Source: Bacteroidaceae bacterium
GTDB taxonomy: Bacteria > Bacteroidota > Bacteroidia > Bacteroidales > Bacteroidaceae
Assembly: GCA_017427185.1 (NCBI GenBank)
Contig: JAFRTJ010000030.1
Location: 226,793 to 290,792 of the forward strand
Direction: 5' to 3'
DNA: 64,000 nt
A model generated the notes under the pieces. That model was not told the DNA's origin and searched no databases. It worked only from the letters and a program-made list of their open reading frames with translations. Below are positions 54,189-63,914 of the stretch, piece after piece. Made by a program: the position numbers and the translations under genes. How positions within the stretch are numbered: position 1 is the first letter of the stretch; each line of letters starts with the position of its first letter.

Positions 54189-55208
54189 TTACCTCTTGTT
54201 GAGGGCCAAGTCAACATTTACTGCACATGCTACTGAGCAACCTACCATGGGGTTGTTACCAATACCCAGGAAGCCCATCATCTCAACGTGAGCAGGAACG
54301 GAGCTTGAGCCTGCGAACTGTGCGTCAGAGTGCATGCGACCCAAGGTGTCGGTCATGCCATAAGAAGCAGGACCTGCTGCCATGTTGTCAGGATGCAGGG
54401 TGCGGCCTGTACCACCACCACTTGCTACGCTGAAGTAAGGCTTGCCTGCCAGAACACGTTCTTTCTTGTATGTACCAGCAACAGGATGCTGGAAACGAGT
54501 AGGATTGGTGGAGTTGCCAGTAATGCTGACATCAACGTCTTCCTTCCACATGATAGCTACACCCTCACGAACATCGTCTGCGCCATAACAATTAACAGCT
54601 GCACGAGGACCTTTGGAGTAGGGGATGGTCTTGACAACTTCCAGCTTGCCTGTAAAGTAATCAAACTTGGTCTGTACGTAGGTAAATCCATTGATGCGTG
54701 AAATGATCATGGCAGCATCCTTGCCCAGACCGTTAAGGATACAGCGCAGAGGCTTGTCGGCTGGTCTTGACTTGTTTGCCATTTGGGCAATCTTGATGGC
54801 ACCCTCAGCGGCAGCAAATGACTCGTGACCTGCCAGGAAGGCAAAGCACTTTGTCTCAGGAGTAAGCAGACGGGCTGCCAATTCGCCGTGGCCTACGCCA
54901 ACCTTGCGATCATCAGCAACGGAACCAGGGATGCAGAAAGATTGCAGACCCTCGCCAATGTATTGAGCTGCCTTTACGGCATCCTCAGCCTTTTCCTTCA
55001 GGGCAATGGCTGTACCTACCACGTAGGCCCACTTGGCGTTTTCGAAGCAGATCATCTGAGTTTCCTCACATGTCTTGTATGGATCGAGTCCTGCGTCTTC
55101 GCAGATTTGATTTGCCTCTTCGATGGAAGCAATACCATGCTTGTTCAAGCATGCAAGTATCTGTTTGATACGACGATCCTGGGATTCAAATTTAACTTCT
55201 CTTATCAT
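54189..55208 (-). CDS. GGGtGRT protein (uncharacterised family)
   Basis: 339 residues, soluble. The family is named after the motif seen here in 'SVASGGGTGRTLHPDNM'. Other conserved-looking parts are 'CGADDVREG'-like sequence near residue 210, 'GSVADDRKVGVGHGELAARLL' (in pieces, about 95-115) and 'NPMVGCSVACAVNVDLALN' at the end, which contains two Cys. The family is widespread in anaerobes, but its reaction is not known to me. It follows the NifU-like gene by 15 bases with a strong AGGAGGA ribosome site, and the two have their own promoter and terminator. A metal- or cluster-linked enzyme is a reasonable inference. Confidence 0.88.
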   Translation of the reverse strand: MIREVKFESQDRRIKQILACLNKHGIASIEEANQICEDAGLDPYKTCEETQMICFENAKWAYVVGTAIALKEKAEDAVKAAQYIGEGLQSFCIPGSVADDRKVGVGHGELAARLLTPETKCFAFLAGHESFAAAEGAIKIAQMANKSRPADKPLRCILNGLGKDAAMIISRINGFTYVQTKFDYFTGKLEVVKTIPYSKGPRAAVNCYGADDVREGVAIMWKEDVDVSITGNSTNPTRFQHPVAGTYKKERVLAGKPYFSVASGGGTGRTLHPDNMAAGPASYGMTDTLGRMHSDAQFAGSSSVPAHVEMMGFLGIGNNPMVGCSVACAVNVDLALNKR

Positions 55209-55223
55209 AGTGGTTCCTCCTAA

Positions 55224-55925
55224 TTATTCTTTACGTGGGTCAATACTCTTCACGGCACCATCCTCAGGTTTTGTGCGGCCATAGGTACCTGTGACACTCT
55301 TCAGGGCCTCGTCAGCAGGAACGCCTTTCTTGACGGCATCCATGAACTTACCCATGTGAACGAACTCATAACCGCATACCTGATCGTCAGCATCCAGGAA
55401 CATCTTTGTGATGTAGCCTTCTGTCAATTGCAGGTAGCGAGTGCCCTTTACCTTGGTACCATACAAGGTACCAGTCTGAGAAATAAGACCCTTACCCAGA
55501 TCCTCAAGGCCAGCACCAACCATCAGACCACCCTCAGAGAAGGCGCTCTGTGTACGGCCATAGACAATCTGAAGGAAGAGTTCTCGCATAGCGGTGTTGA
55601 TGGCATCGCAAACCAAGTCGGTATTCAAAGCCTCAAGGATAGTCTTGCCAGGCAGAATCTCACTGGCCATAGCAGCTGAATGAGTCATACCAGAGCAACC
55701 AATTGTCTCTACCAGAGCCTCTTCAATAACGCCTTCCTTTACGTTCAGAGTCAGCTTGCAAGCACCCTGCTGGGGAGCACACCAACCGATACCGTGTGTC
55801 AGACCGCTTATGTCTTTAATCTCCTTTGCCTGAACCCACTTGCCCTCTTCTGGGATGGGAGCAGGACCATGGTTGGGGCCTTTTGCCACGCAACACATGT
55901 TTTGTACTTCGTGTGAATAAACCAT
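55224..55925 (-). CDS. NifU/IscU-like iron-sulfur scaffold-related protein
   Basis: 233 residues. The central part resembles the IscU/NifU scaffold fold ('CKLTLNVKEGVIEEALVETI', 'GCSGMTHSAAMASEILPGKT'), with Cys residues in 'GWCAPQQGACKL' and 'TIGCSGMTHS'. The third ligand region of IscU (HCS) is not evident, and the C-terminal 80 residues are specific to this family. No cysteine desulfurase or other Isc/Suf gene is beside it; its constant partner here is the GGGtGRT gene. It may carry a cluster for that protein and not be the general scaffold. Confidence 0.8.
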   Translation of the reverse strand: MVYSHEVQNMCCVAKGPNHGPAPIPEEGKWVQAKEIKDISGLTHGIGWCAPQQGACKLTLNVKEGVIEEALVETIGCSGMTHSAAMASEILPGKTILEALNTDLVCDAINTAMRELFLQIVYGRTQSAFSEGGLMVGAGLEDLGKGLISQTGTLYGTKVKGTRYLQLTEGYITKMFLDADDQVCGYEFVHMGKFMDAVKKGVPADEALKSVTGTYGRTKPEDGAVKSIDPRKE

Positions 55926-55984
55926 AACTACTTAAACAATATAAAATAGGTAATGAAAAATATTATCTTTGTGATTTTGTCATG

Positions 55985-56015
55985 CAAAAATACATAAAAT
56001 TAGGCATATCAGCAA
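55985..56015 (-). promoter_or_regulatory. Promoter of the NifU-like/GGGtGRT operon
   Basis: On the minus strand, -33 TTG (56015-56013), 20 bases, -7 TATTTTTG (55992-55985). The ATG is at 55925. Confidence 0.65.
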
Positions 56016-56067
56016 CTGAATTGACATGTTTTTTGCTTTTGGATAGTCAAATTTAATGATTATTTCA

Positions 56068-56075
56068 TAACTTTG
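56068..56075 (+). promoter_or_regulatory. -7 box of the DMP19/smpB unit
   Basis: TAACTTTG, 20 bases before the ATG at 56095. Confidence 0.6.
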
Positions 56076-56094
56076 CAGAATAGAGATTGATTTT

Positions 56095-56598
56095 ATGGAA
56101 GTAAAGATTAACGAACAGGAGATTCTGCGAGCTGCAGACGAGGGAATGGACGCCTTTATTGGAGTTTTCCACGATGCCATTTTGGAATCCATTGGAGGTG
56201 AGTTGAATGCAGATACAATGCAGCAGCTTCATCCTGACCAGGTTACTTTGTTGGCCTACGAAAGAGTTCGCGATGAGGTGCTGGATGGAGGTTTCATACA
56301 GCTGATTCATAATGGGTATGGACCATTCATTTTCCTCAATCCTTTTGCCAAGGCAATGCGTCTATGGGGGGCACGTGAATTCTGTAATCTGATCTACAAA
56401 GGGCGAAGGCTTTTCGAAGAATACGGCGATGAGCTGACAAAAGATTGCACAGATGAAGAGTTCATGGCTCTTTTCGAGCAGTATCCCATGTTTGATGACT
56501 TGGATGACGAATTTGTGGAAATGGAGGAAGAGGTGACGGAACTGGTGGCTCGATATATAGATGAAAACATCGAGAATTTTGCTACTGTTGTGAAATAA
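56095..56598 (+). CDS. DMP19/DUF4375 family protein
   Basis: 167 residues, strongly acidic (a Glu/Asp-rich C-terminal third, 'PMFDDLDDEFVEMEEEV'). The core 'RVRDEVLDGGFIQLIHNGYG' is characteristic of the DMP19 family; the Neisseria member mimics DNA by its negative surface and binds a repressor. Whether this protein acts as a mimic is not shown. It is upstream of smpB, 19 bases apart, and is probably co-transcribed with it. Confidence 0.8.
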   Translation: MEVKINEQEILRAADEGMDAFIGVFHDAILESIGGELNADTMQQLHPDQVTLLAYERVRDEVLDGGFIQLIHNGYGPFIFLNPFAKAMRLWGAREFCNLIYKGRRLFEEYGDELTKDCTDEEFMALFEQYPMFDDLDDEFVEMEEEVTELVARYIDENIENFATVVK

Positions 56599-56617
56599 CA
56601 GGAGGAGAGATATATAA

Positions 56618-57097
56618 ATGGCTAAGACATTGATTCCCAACAAGGGGGCAACCATCAACATAAAGAACAAAAGGGCAGAGCACGATTATCTGCTTCTGGA
56701 CAAATATACGGCTGGCATTGTGCTGACAGGTACTGAGATCAAAAGCATTCGTCAGGGGAAAGCCAGCCTTGTGGACACTTATTGCTATGTGATCAACGGC
56801 GAGGTATGGCTTAAGAATATGTATGTTGCCCAATACAAGCAGGGTTCCTACAACAATCATATTGAGCGTCGAGACCGCAAGCTTCTGCTTATGAAGAAGG
56901 AGATACGCAAGATTCAGCAGACGGTGAAGTCGCCAGGATTCAGCATCATACCTGTTCTCATCTTCATCGACGAGAAGGGACTGGCCAAAGTGGACATCCA
57001 TATTGCTCGCGGTAAAAGGGAGTACGATAAGCGTGAAACTCTGAAAGAGAAGGAAGACCGTCGAGCAATCGATCGACAATTCAAAAAGGATTTTTAA
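56618..57097 (+). CDS. smpB: SsrA-binding protein SmpB
   Basis: 159 residues, typical length. It has the oligonucleotide-binding barrel with '[20 protein letters not shown]', '[15 protein letters not shown]' and the C-terminal basic tail '[20 protein letters not shown]'. It binds tmRNA and delivers it to stalled ribosomes (trans-translation). The tmRNA gene itself is not in this window. A strong Shine-Dalgarno site, AGGAGGAG, precedes the ATG. Confidence 0.97.
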   Translation: MAKTLIPNKGATINIKNKRAEHDYLLLDKYTAGIVLTGTEIKSIRQGKASLVDTYCYVINGEVWLKNMYVAQYKQGSYNNHIERRDRKLLLMKKEIRKIQQTVKSPGFSIIPVLIFIDEKGLAKVDIHIARGKREYDKRETLKEKEDRRAIDRQFKKDF

Positions 57098-57166
57098 GGT
57101 GCTCTCATCGTATGCCCTGGGAGGCACAATAATGCATTACACTAAATCTCAATAAATAATAAAAGT

Positions 57167-60085
57167 ATGCTTAAGCAAAACATTTCATGGAGTAAAATCC
57201 TGATGATGCTGGTCACTACAGCTTTATTCCTGACCAGTTGCAAGAAATTCAAGTACGAGTATGAAACCGTGGAAGGTGATGTGCTGAAGACCAAAATCTA
57301 CACATTGGAGAATGGCCTGAAAGTCTACATGACAGAGAACCACGATGAACCACGTATCCAGACATTCATTGCTGTGCATGCAGGCAGCAAGCATGAACCT
57401 GCTGAGACTACAGGTTTGGCTCACTATCTGGAGCACATGCTTTTCAAGGGTAGCTCCAATTTTGGAACTGTCAACTTCGAGGCAGAGAAGCCTTTACTGG
57501 ATCAGATTACTGAACTTTACGAGACTTATCGCAAGACCACTGACGAGGCAGAGCGCAAGGCCATCTACCATCAGATTGACAGCATCAGCTATGAGGCAAG
57601 TTCATATTTCATTCCCAATGAATACGACAAGCTTATGGCACATATTGGCGCTAAGGGCTCCAATGCTTTCACCTCTTATGACCAGACTGTCTATACAGAA
57701 GACATTCCCAGCAACGAAGTGGAGAATTGGGCTAAAATCCAGAGCGATCGCTTCAAGAATATGGTGCTTCGTGGATTCCATACGGAACTGGAGGCTGTTT
57801 ACGAGGAGTTCAACAAGTATCTCAACAGCGATTGGGACCATCTGTCTGATGCCATGTTTGGTGCCTTGACTCCCACGCATCCCTACAGTCACTCTGTGAT
57901 AGGTCTGGGCGAACATCTCAAGAATCCTTCCATCGTAAACATTCTGGACTTCTTCCACAAGTATTATGTGCCCAACAATATGGCCATTTGCCTCTCTGGC
58001 GACTTCAATCCTGACGATATGATTGACGTTATCACCAAGTATTTTGGAGACATGGAACCCAATAAAGACTTGGAGATGCCTCACTATGATCCTCAGCCAG
58101 AATTGACAGAGGCCAAGTCCTGCGAGGTTATTACGCCCAATCCAGAGATGGTTCTCCTGGGATGGCGTTTCGATGGTGCATCGAGTCATCAGAATGACAC
58201 CCTTCAGGTGCTTACACAGGTGCTCCATAATGGTACTGCCGGTTTGTTTGACCTGGATCTCAACCTGACTCAGCTGGTCAATTCCTCTGGCACAGAAACC
58301 TATAATCTGTGCGACTACTCTGTGCTTATGCTCGAGGCTCAGCCTCAGGCTGGCCAATCACTTGATGAGCTGAAGACATTGCTCTTGGGTGAAGTGGACA
58401 AGTTACGCAAGGGCGAGTTCGATGATGATCTTGTAAAGGGAATCATTGCGGAAGCCAAACTTGACCAGCAATCTTCTCTCGAGGCTAACAGGAATCGCGC
58501 CATGATGTATGTGGATGCTTTCATCAACGATATTCCCTGGGCAGATCAGGCACAGCAAATGAATCGATTGGCAAAGATTACGAAGGAGGATGTGGTGGCA
58601 TTTGCCAACAAGCATCTGCTCGATACAAATTACGTGGTTATCAACAAGCGTCAGGGCGAGGACCCAACCATCACGCCTGTTCCTAAGCCTGCCATCACAC
58701 CCATTCAGATGAATCGCGATACTGTCAGCACGTTTGCCAAGGCCATCCTCGACAGCATCGTGGCTCCCATTGAACCTGTGTTCCTCGATTTCCAGAAGGA
58801 TCTTACTTTCAGCGAGACGGATGCCACGGTGCCTGTTATCTATCGCGAAAACACAATCAACGACATCTTCCAGCTGACTTATCTCTATGATATTGGACAG
58901 GCTGCCGACAGGTATCTGCCTTTGGCTGCCCAGTATCTCAATTATTTGGGCACAGATTCCATGAGTGCTGAGGAGATTCAGCAGAAGTTCTTCTTGCTTG
59001 GATGCAAGTTCAATGTCCGTTCTGATATGCGCGAGACTCGCGTCAGTCTCTCTGGCTTGCAGGAGAATATGCCTGAAGCCCTTAAGTTGCTCGACAATCT
59101 GCTTACCAACGTAAAGCCTGACTCCACCGCTTTCCAGAATCTGATTCTCAGCAATCTACAGGATCGTCAGAATATGATGAGCATGTTCGACTACTACAGC
59201 TATTTCCTGCGTGATTATCTGACCTATGGTTTGCCTGGCGTGGAACTTACCCTGACCAATGAGGAACTGCAGAAAGCCAATTCTGATGAGTTGGTTGCAC
59301 GCATCCGCAATCTGCGCTCTTACGAGCATCGCATCCTCTACTATGGTCCTTCCAAAAGCGCTGACGTGTTGGCCACTCTCAACAGTATCGACCAGCCTGA
59401 GATGAAGCCTGTTCTGGCAAATAATGTTCCTGCTATGGAGCAACCTGCTGAAAATGTATGTTTCGTCTATCCATACAATGGAACCACCAGTTTCGTCATG
59501 TCTCAGTATGCTTGTACAGGTACTCCTTGGAAGGCTGATGAATTGGGTGCCATTCGCATGTACAATGAATACTTTGGCGCAGGCATGAATACGGTTGTAT
59601 TCCAGGAAATGCGCGAGAAGCGGAGCCTGTGCTATGGCGCTGGTGCCCGCTATAATTCTCCCAACTATCAAGACACCTATGCTTATTTCGTAACCAACAT
59701 CCAAAGCCAGAATGACAAATTGGGCGACTGCATCGATGTCTTCAACGATATCGTCAACAACATGCCTGCCAGCCAGACTGCCTTCGATATCTCTAAGCAG
59801 GGACTCATTACTCAGTTGCGCACAGAACGCACCACTCGCCAGCAGATCATCGAGGCTTACCTGGACGCTCAGAAATTGGGGTTGCAGGACGATCCGCGAC
59901 AGATGGTTTACGACCAGGTGCAGAACATCACGCTGGATGACATCGTTAAGTTCCAGCAGACTCATGTGAAGGACCTCCATTATCGTACAGCCTTTGCAGG
60001 CGATCCTGCTGGACTGGATTCCAAGGAGTTGAGCAAGTTGGGCACTGTGAAGTTCCTCTCTGCTCACGAGGTATTCGGCTATTGA
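57167..60085 (+). CDS. M16 family zinc metallopeptidase, lipoprotein
   Basis: 972 residues. The lipoprotein signal ends 'ALFLTSC'. There are four M16 domains in two halves, as in pitrilysin. The first half has the inverted zinc motif H86-Y-L-E89-H90 with the downstream '[11 protein letters not shown]' that supplies the third ligand. The second half is the inactive partner ('[20 protein letters not shown]'). It should degrade peptides in the periplasm or at the cell surface. It lies 10 bases before metH and may be co-transcribed. Confidence 0.92.
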   Translation: MLKQNISWSKILMMLVTTALFLTSCKKFKYEYETVEGDVLKTKIYTLENGLKVYMTENHDEPRIQTFIAVHAGSKHEPAETTGLAHYLEHMLFKGSSNFGTVNFEAEKPLLDQITELYETYRKTTDEAERKAIYHQIDSISYEASSYFIPNEYDKLMAHIGAKGSNAFTSYDQTVYTEDIPSNEVENWAKIQSDRFKNMVLRGFHTELEAVYEEFNKYLNSDWDHLSDAMFGALTPTHPYSHSVIGLGEHLKNPSIVNILDFFHKYYVPNNMAICLSGDFNPDDMIDVITKYFGDMEPNKDLEMPHYDPQPELTEAKSCEVITPNPEMVLLGWRFDGASSHQNDTLQVLTQVLHNGTAGLFDLDLNLTQLVNSSGTETYNLCDYSVLMLEAQPQAGQSLDELKTLLLGEVDKLRKGEFDDDLVKGIIAEAKLDQQSSLEANRNRAMMYVDAFINDIPWADQAQQMNRLAKITKEDVVAFANKHLLDTNYVVINKRQGEDPTITPVPKPAITPIQMNRDTVSTFAKAILDSIVAPIEPVFLDFQKDLTFSETDATVPVIYRENTINDIFQLTYLYDIGQAADRYLPLAAQYLNYLGTDSMSAEEIQQKFFLLGCKFNVRSDMRETRVSLSGLQENMPEALKLLDNLLTNVKPDSTAFQNLILSNLQDRQNMMSMFDYYSYFLRDYLTYGLPGVELTLTNEELQKANSDELVARIRNLRSYEHRILYYGPSKSADVLATLNSIDQPEMKPVLANNVPAMEQPAENVCFVYPYNGTTSFVMSQYACTGTPWKADELGAIRMYNEYFGAGMNTVVFQEMREKRSLCYGAGARYNSPNYQDTYAYFVTNIQSQNDKLGDCIDVFNDIVNNMPASQTAFDISKQGLITQLRTERTTRQQIIEAYLDAQKLGLQDDPRQMVYDQVQNITLDDIVKFQQTHVKDLHYRTAFAGDPAGLDSKELSKLGTVKFLSAHEVFGY

Positions 60086-60095
60086 TTCCTTTTGC

Positions 60096-62879
60096 ATGGC
60101 ATCTTTGCAATCTGAACTCGAGAAAGGCCGTATCCTGAGGCTCGATGGAGCGATGGGTACCATGATTCAGACCTATCATCTGACTGAGGAAGATTTTCGT
60201 GGTCACCACTTCCGCGATATTTCTGGTCAGATGCAGGGCAACAACGACATTCTGGTACTGACGCGACCTGACGTCATTCAGGATATCCATCGACGCTATC
60301 TTCTGGCAGGAGCCGATATCATCACGACTGATACTTTCAGTGCACAGCGTGTCAGCATGGCTGATTATCATTGCCAGGACTATGTGCAGGAAATCAATCG
60401 TGCTGCTGTACGCATTGCGAGAGAAGTGGCTGATGAATTCTCCACGCCTGAGAAGCCTCGCTTTGTGATTGCGACCGTTGGGCCTACCAACAAGACGCTT
60501 TCCATGAGTCCTGACGTCAACAATCCTGCCTTGCGAGCCCTGACCTTCGATGAGCTTTCCGCTGCCTACGTAGAGCAGATTTCTGCCCTCTTGCAAAGTG
60601 GGGTGGATGCCATCCTGCTCGAGACTGTCTATGATACGCTCAACGCTAAGGCTGCCATTCGTGCTTTCCAGATTGCAGAGGAACAGACGGGCATTCAGGC
60701 TCCCTTGATGCTCAGCGTGACCGTCGTCGATAAGGCTGGACGTATTCTGAGTGGGCAGATTCTGGAGGCTCTTGTCATCAGCGTGGCCCATGCTCCCTTG
60801 CTCAGCATTGGACTCAACTGCTCCTTTGGGGCTCACGATATGTTGCCCTGCTTGCGTGCGTTGGCTCAACGTGTACCTTATTATATATCCGCTCACCCCA
60901 ATGCAGGTTTGCCCAATACGATGGGAGGCTACGACCAGACGCCCCAGATGATGCATGACGAGATGCGCCATTTCGTGGAAGAAGGTCTGGTTAACATCAT
61001 TGGCGGATGCTGTGGCACCACACCTGAGCATATCGCTGCCCTCAAGGACTTGACTCACTATGCAGCACACCTTCCAGTGCAGACGCACTATAGCGTCGCT
61101 CTCAGCGGATTGGAACCGTTGGTGGTAAGTGGGGAAAAGACTGGTGCTGGCAACACTTTCATCAATGTGGGGGAGCGATGCAACGTGGCAGGTTCCAAGA
61201 AATTCCTTCGACTCATTCGCGAGGGTGCCTACGACGAAGCTCTTTCCATCGCACGCAAACAGGTGGAAGATGGTGCTATGGTGCTCGATATCAACATGGA
61301 CGATGGGCTCCTTGATGCGAAGCGCGAGATGGTGAATTTCCTCAATCTTCTGGCGAGTGAGCCTGATATATGCCGGGTGCCTGTCATGATTGACTCCAGC
61401 AATTGGGAAGTGATTCGAGCCGGCTTGAAGTGTATCCAGGGCAAGGGAATTGTAAACAGCATCTCTCTCAAGGAGGGGGAAGAGACTTTCCTGTCACATG
61501 CTCGAGAAATCAGGGACATGGGAGCTGCTGCCAACGTGATGGCTTTCGATGAGAAGGGGCAGGCGGATACATACGAGCGACGCATCGAGATTTGCAGGCG
61601 TGCCTATCGCTTGCTGATCGACCAGGTTGCTTTTCCGCCAGAGGACATCATCTTCGATCCCAATGTGCTGGCCGTTGCGACTGGAATGCCTGAGCATGAT
61701 GGCTATGCATGGGATTTCATCCGTGCTACGGAATGGATCAAGCAGCATCTGCCAGGAGCGCATGTCAGCGGAGGGGTGAGCAACCTCAGTTTCAGCTTTC
61801 GAGGCAACAACTATATACGCGAGGCCATGCATGCCGTTTTTCTTTATCATGCCCAGCAGCATGGAATGGATTTTGGTATCGTAAATCCCTCTGCCAAAGT
61901 GATGTATGCAGATATACCTCAAGCTCAACTTCATGTCATCGAGGATGTCATTCTGCATCCTTCTCCCCAAGCCTCAGAGAATCTCATCCAGTTGGCTCAG
62001 CATCTGCTCGAGGCGCAGGATACGCCTGAGAAGCCTGCCTCTCAGGATGACACCATCCAGGGGGAAAGAAAGCCTGTCGAGGAGCGGCTTGCTGAGAAGC
62101 TTCAAAGGGGTGTCACAGACGGACTCGAGGCTGACCTGCAGGAAGCCCTTCAGAAATTCCCTCGTGCCGTGGACATCATCGAGGGCCCATTGATGGATGG
62201 AATGAATCGCGTGGGCCAACTCTTTGGGGAAGGTAAGATGTTCCTGCCTCAGGTGGTCAAGACAGCCCGCACGATGAAACAGGCCGTTGCCATCCTGCAA
62301 CCCTTCATCCAGGCGCAGCGTGTCAGTGGGAGCTCATCTGCTGGCAAGGTTCTGCTGGCTACCGTAAAGGGCGACGTCCACGATATCGGCAAGAATATTG
62401 TTAGCGTCGTTATGGCATGCAACGGTTTTGAAATTATCGACTTGGGAGTGATGGTGCCTGCTGAAACCATCGTCGAGAAAGCCATTGAGCTGAAACCTGA
62501 CATCATAGGACTTAGCGGACTGATAACTCCCAGTTTGGAGGAGATGGTGCGTGTGGTTCGTCTGCTCGATCAGGCAGGACTGCGCATTCCTGTCATGATA
62601 GGCGGAGCCACCACGAGTCCCCTACATACAGCGCTTAAGATTTCACCTGCCTATGGAGGGCCTGTCATTTGGGTGAAGGATGCCAGCCAGAATGCCCCTG
62701 TGGCTGCCCGTTTCCTCAATCCATCCCAGGTGAAGCAGGCTCAGCAGGAACTGGCCGACGAGCAGCGTCGTCTTCGTCAGGTTCAGGAGGCTAAGCAAGA
62801 AAAGATCATCCCTCTCGAGGAAGCACGCAAACGGAAACTCAACCTTTTCGATGACAGCAAGGGTAATGACCAAGAATGA
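60096..62879 (+). CDS. metH: Cobalamin-dependent methionine synthase lacking the reactivation domain
   Basis: 927 residues against about 1227 in E. coli. The order is homocysteine-binding domain (about 5-325, with the zinc cysteines in '[12 protein letters not shown]'), pterin-binding barrel (about 345-610, '[15 protein letters not shown]'), helical cobalamin cap and cobalamin-binding domain with the His ligand in '[13 protein letters not shown]' (D760, H762). It stops soon after ('[10 protein letters not shown]'), so the AdoMet-binding reactivation domain is absent. The frame is intact and the end overlaps the next gene, so this is the natural form. A separate reactivation protein is expected elsewhere. 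It makes methionine from homocysteine and methyl-tetrahydrofolate. Confidence 0.94.
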   Translation: MASLQSELEKGRILRLDGAMGTMIQTYHLTEEDFRGHHFRDISGQMQGNNDILVLTRPDVIQDIHRRYLLAGADIITTDTFSAQRVSMADYHCQDYVQEINRAAVRIAREVADEFSTPEKPRFVIATVGPTNKTLSMSPDVNNPALRALTFDELSAAYVEQISALLQSGVDAILLETVYDTLNAKAAIRAFQIAEEQTGIQAPLMLSVTVVDKAGRILSGQILEALVISVAHAPLLSIGLNCSFGAHDMLPCLRALAQRVPYYISAHPNAGLPNTMGGYDQTPQMMHDEMRHFVEEGLVNIIGGCCGTTPEHIAALKDLTHYAAHLPVQTHYSVALSGLEPLVVSGEKTGAGNTFINVGERCNVAGSKKFLRLIREGAYDEALSIARKQVEDGAMVLDINMDDGLLDAKREMVNFLNLLASEPDICRVPVMIDSSNWEVIRAGLKCIQGKGIVNSISLKEGEETFLSHAREIRDMGAAANVMAFDEKGQADTYERRIEICRRAYRLLIDQVAFPPEDIIFDPNVLAVATGMPEHDGYAWDFIRATEWIKQHLPGAHVSGGVSNLSFSFRGNNYIREAMHAVFLYHAQQHGMDFGIVNPSAKVMYADIPQAQLHVIEDVILHPSPQASENLIQLAQHLLEAQDTPEKPASQDDTIQGERKPVEERLAEKLQRGVTDGLEADLQEALQKFPRAVDIIEGPLMDGMNRVGQLFGEGKMFLPQVVKTARTMKQAVAILQPFIQAQRVSGSSSAGKVLLATVKGDVHDIGKNIVSVVMACNGFEIIDLGVMVPAETIVEKAIELKPDIIGLSGLITPSLEEMVRVVRLLDQAGLRIPVMIGGATTSPLHTALKISPAYGGPVIWVKDASQNAPVAARFLNPSQVKQAQQELADEQRRLRQVQEAKQEKIIPLEEARKRKLNLFDDSKGNDQE

Positions 62880-63390
62880 ACTGCGCAAATGGGTGCGTGA
62901 GCGCAAGCGTCAATTCTCACGCGAAGAGCTGAACCGTTTCTCCCTCGAGGTGAGCAGGCAGGTGCTCGCGCATGAATCATGGTTGCAAGCCTCTCTGGTT
63001 CTGCTCTATAATTCCTTGCCAGACGAAGTGGATACGCATCTGCTCATTCAGTCTGCCCTGGAGGCTGGCAAACAGGTGCTGCTTCCTGTGGTTGTGGGTG
63101 ATGAGCTGGAGCTTCGTCTCTATTCCTCCCAGATGCGTCAGGGAGCGTTTGGCATTCTGGAGCCAGAGGGAGACGCATTTCTGGATTTCGCTGCCATCGA
63201 CCTTGCCATCGTCCCAGGCATGGCTTTCGATGCATCAGGTCACCGGTTGGGTAGGGGGCGTGGTTACTATGATCGGCTCCTCCAACGCCTTCCCCACGTC
63301 ACCACACTGGGCATCTGCTTCCCCTTCCAACTTGTCGATGCAGTTCCTGCAGCTCTGCATGACATCTCTGTCTCTGAGGTCATCTGTTAG
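62866..63390 (+). CDS. 5-formyltetrahydrofolate cyclo-ligase
   Basis: 174 residues from the ATG at 62866 (an alternative ATG is at 62851). The enzyme converts 5-formyl-THF to 5,10-methenyl-THF with ATP. The family's glycine-rich ATP loop is seen as '[15 protein letters not shown]' near residue 127, and '[15 protein letters not shown]' at the N-terminus matches the KxxLR start. It overlaps the end of metH by 14 bases, so both act in folate one-carbon metabolism and are translationally coupled. Confidence 0.92.
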   Translation: MTKNELRKWVRERKRQFSREELNRFSLEVSRQVLAHESWLQASLVLLYNSLPDEVDTHLLIQSALEAGKQVLLPVVVGDELELRLYSSQMRQGAFGILEPEGDAFLDFAAIDLAIVPGMAFDASGHRLGRGRGYYDRLLQRLPHVTTLGICFPFQLVDAVPAALHDISVSEVIC

Positions 63391-63588
63391 CTCGCCCTGT
63401 CCTCGTCCTCGCTTGTTTGTTCAGTATTTCAATTTTCTCTTTCGACCAATCCGAGTTCTCTGAGTATTCGTGTATCCGCTGATACTAAGCTATTGCATCG
63501 AGGCTTTCAACGTGTTGACTCCGGACTTTCAACGTATTGTTTTCTCTTTCTAATGCGACAGCAAAGATACGAAGAATGAGCGAGCTGG
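63391..63588. repeat. Gene-free stretch with two CAACGTGTTG-family repeats
   Basis: TTTCAACGTGTTG at 63505-63517 and TTTCAACGTATTG at 63527-63539 are again 22 bases apart. A minus-strand TATCTTTG at 63562-63569 matches a -7 box, but no gene follows it in that direction. No other structure is visible. Confidence 0.75.
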
Positions 63589-63655
63589 TGTCGGACATTG
63601 GCAGACATTGTCGCTTATTGTCAGTTATTGTCGGAAATATAGCAATAAATGTCAG
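63589..63655. promoter_or_regulatory. GACATTG/TTGTC word cluster upstream of the second DUF4248 gene
   Basis: Within 67 bases, GACATTG occurs twice and ATTGTC three times, with GTCGG and GTCAGG endings, at spacings of about 10 bases. It resembles the cluster at 27935-27990 next to the other DUF4248 gene and is a possible shared operator. Confidence 0.5.
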
Positions 63656-63663
63656 GAAAATTC

Positions 63664-63694
63664 TTGCATATTTCATAAAAAATCACTATCTTTG
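63664..63694 (+). promoter_or_regulatory. Promoter of the second DUF4248 gene
   Basis: -33 TTG (63664-63666), 20 bases, -7 TATCTTTG (63687-63694), 26 bases before the ATG. Confidence 0.72.
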
Positions 63695-63719
63695 TAAAGT
63701 AAATGAATGGTCAAATGCT

Positions 63720-63914
63720 ATGATTTTGAAAAGCTACTATAAGAACGAGCTTGCGCGTGCGGCAGGCGTCAGTACGAGAACCTTTTGCCGTTGGTTGAAA
63801 CAACAAAGAGAGCAGTTGTCGCAGTGGGGCATCACGCCCAGAACCCAGCTGCTGCCGCCTGTTGCGGTACAGTGGATATGTGCTCAGTATGGGATCGGTT
63901 TTGATGAACTATAA
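63720..63914 (+). CDS. DUF4248 domain protein (paralogue of 27605-27820)
   Basis: 64 residues from the ATG at 63720. The core 'ELARAAGVSTRTFCRWLKQQ' and 'LSQWGITPRTQLLPPVAVQW' is clearly homologous to the other copy. The longer in-frame extension to 63537 starts before the promoter and is rejected. The C-terminus stops shortly after 'AQYGIGFDEL', a little shorter than the first copy. No HU-like gene follows in the 86 bases left in the window. The role is unknown, possibly DNA binding. Confidence 0.82.
   Translation: MILKSYYKNELARAAGVSTRTFCRWLKQQREQLSQWGITPRTQLLPPVAVQWICAQYGIGFDEL

Noticed and set aside
60086..60095. Cobalamin or SAM riboswitch for metH
   Set aside because: Only 10 bases separate metH from the preceding peptidase gene; there is no room for an aptamer.
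63485..63676. Minus-strand frame of 63 residues over the last repeats
   Set aside because: It spans the repeat pair and the word cluster upstream of DUF4248 and resembles no protein.
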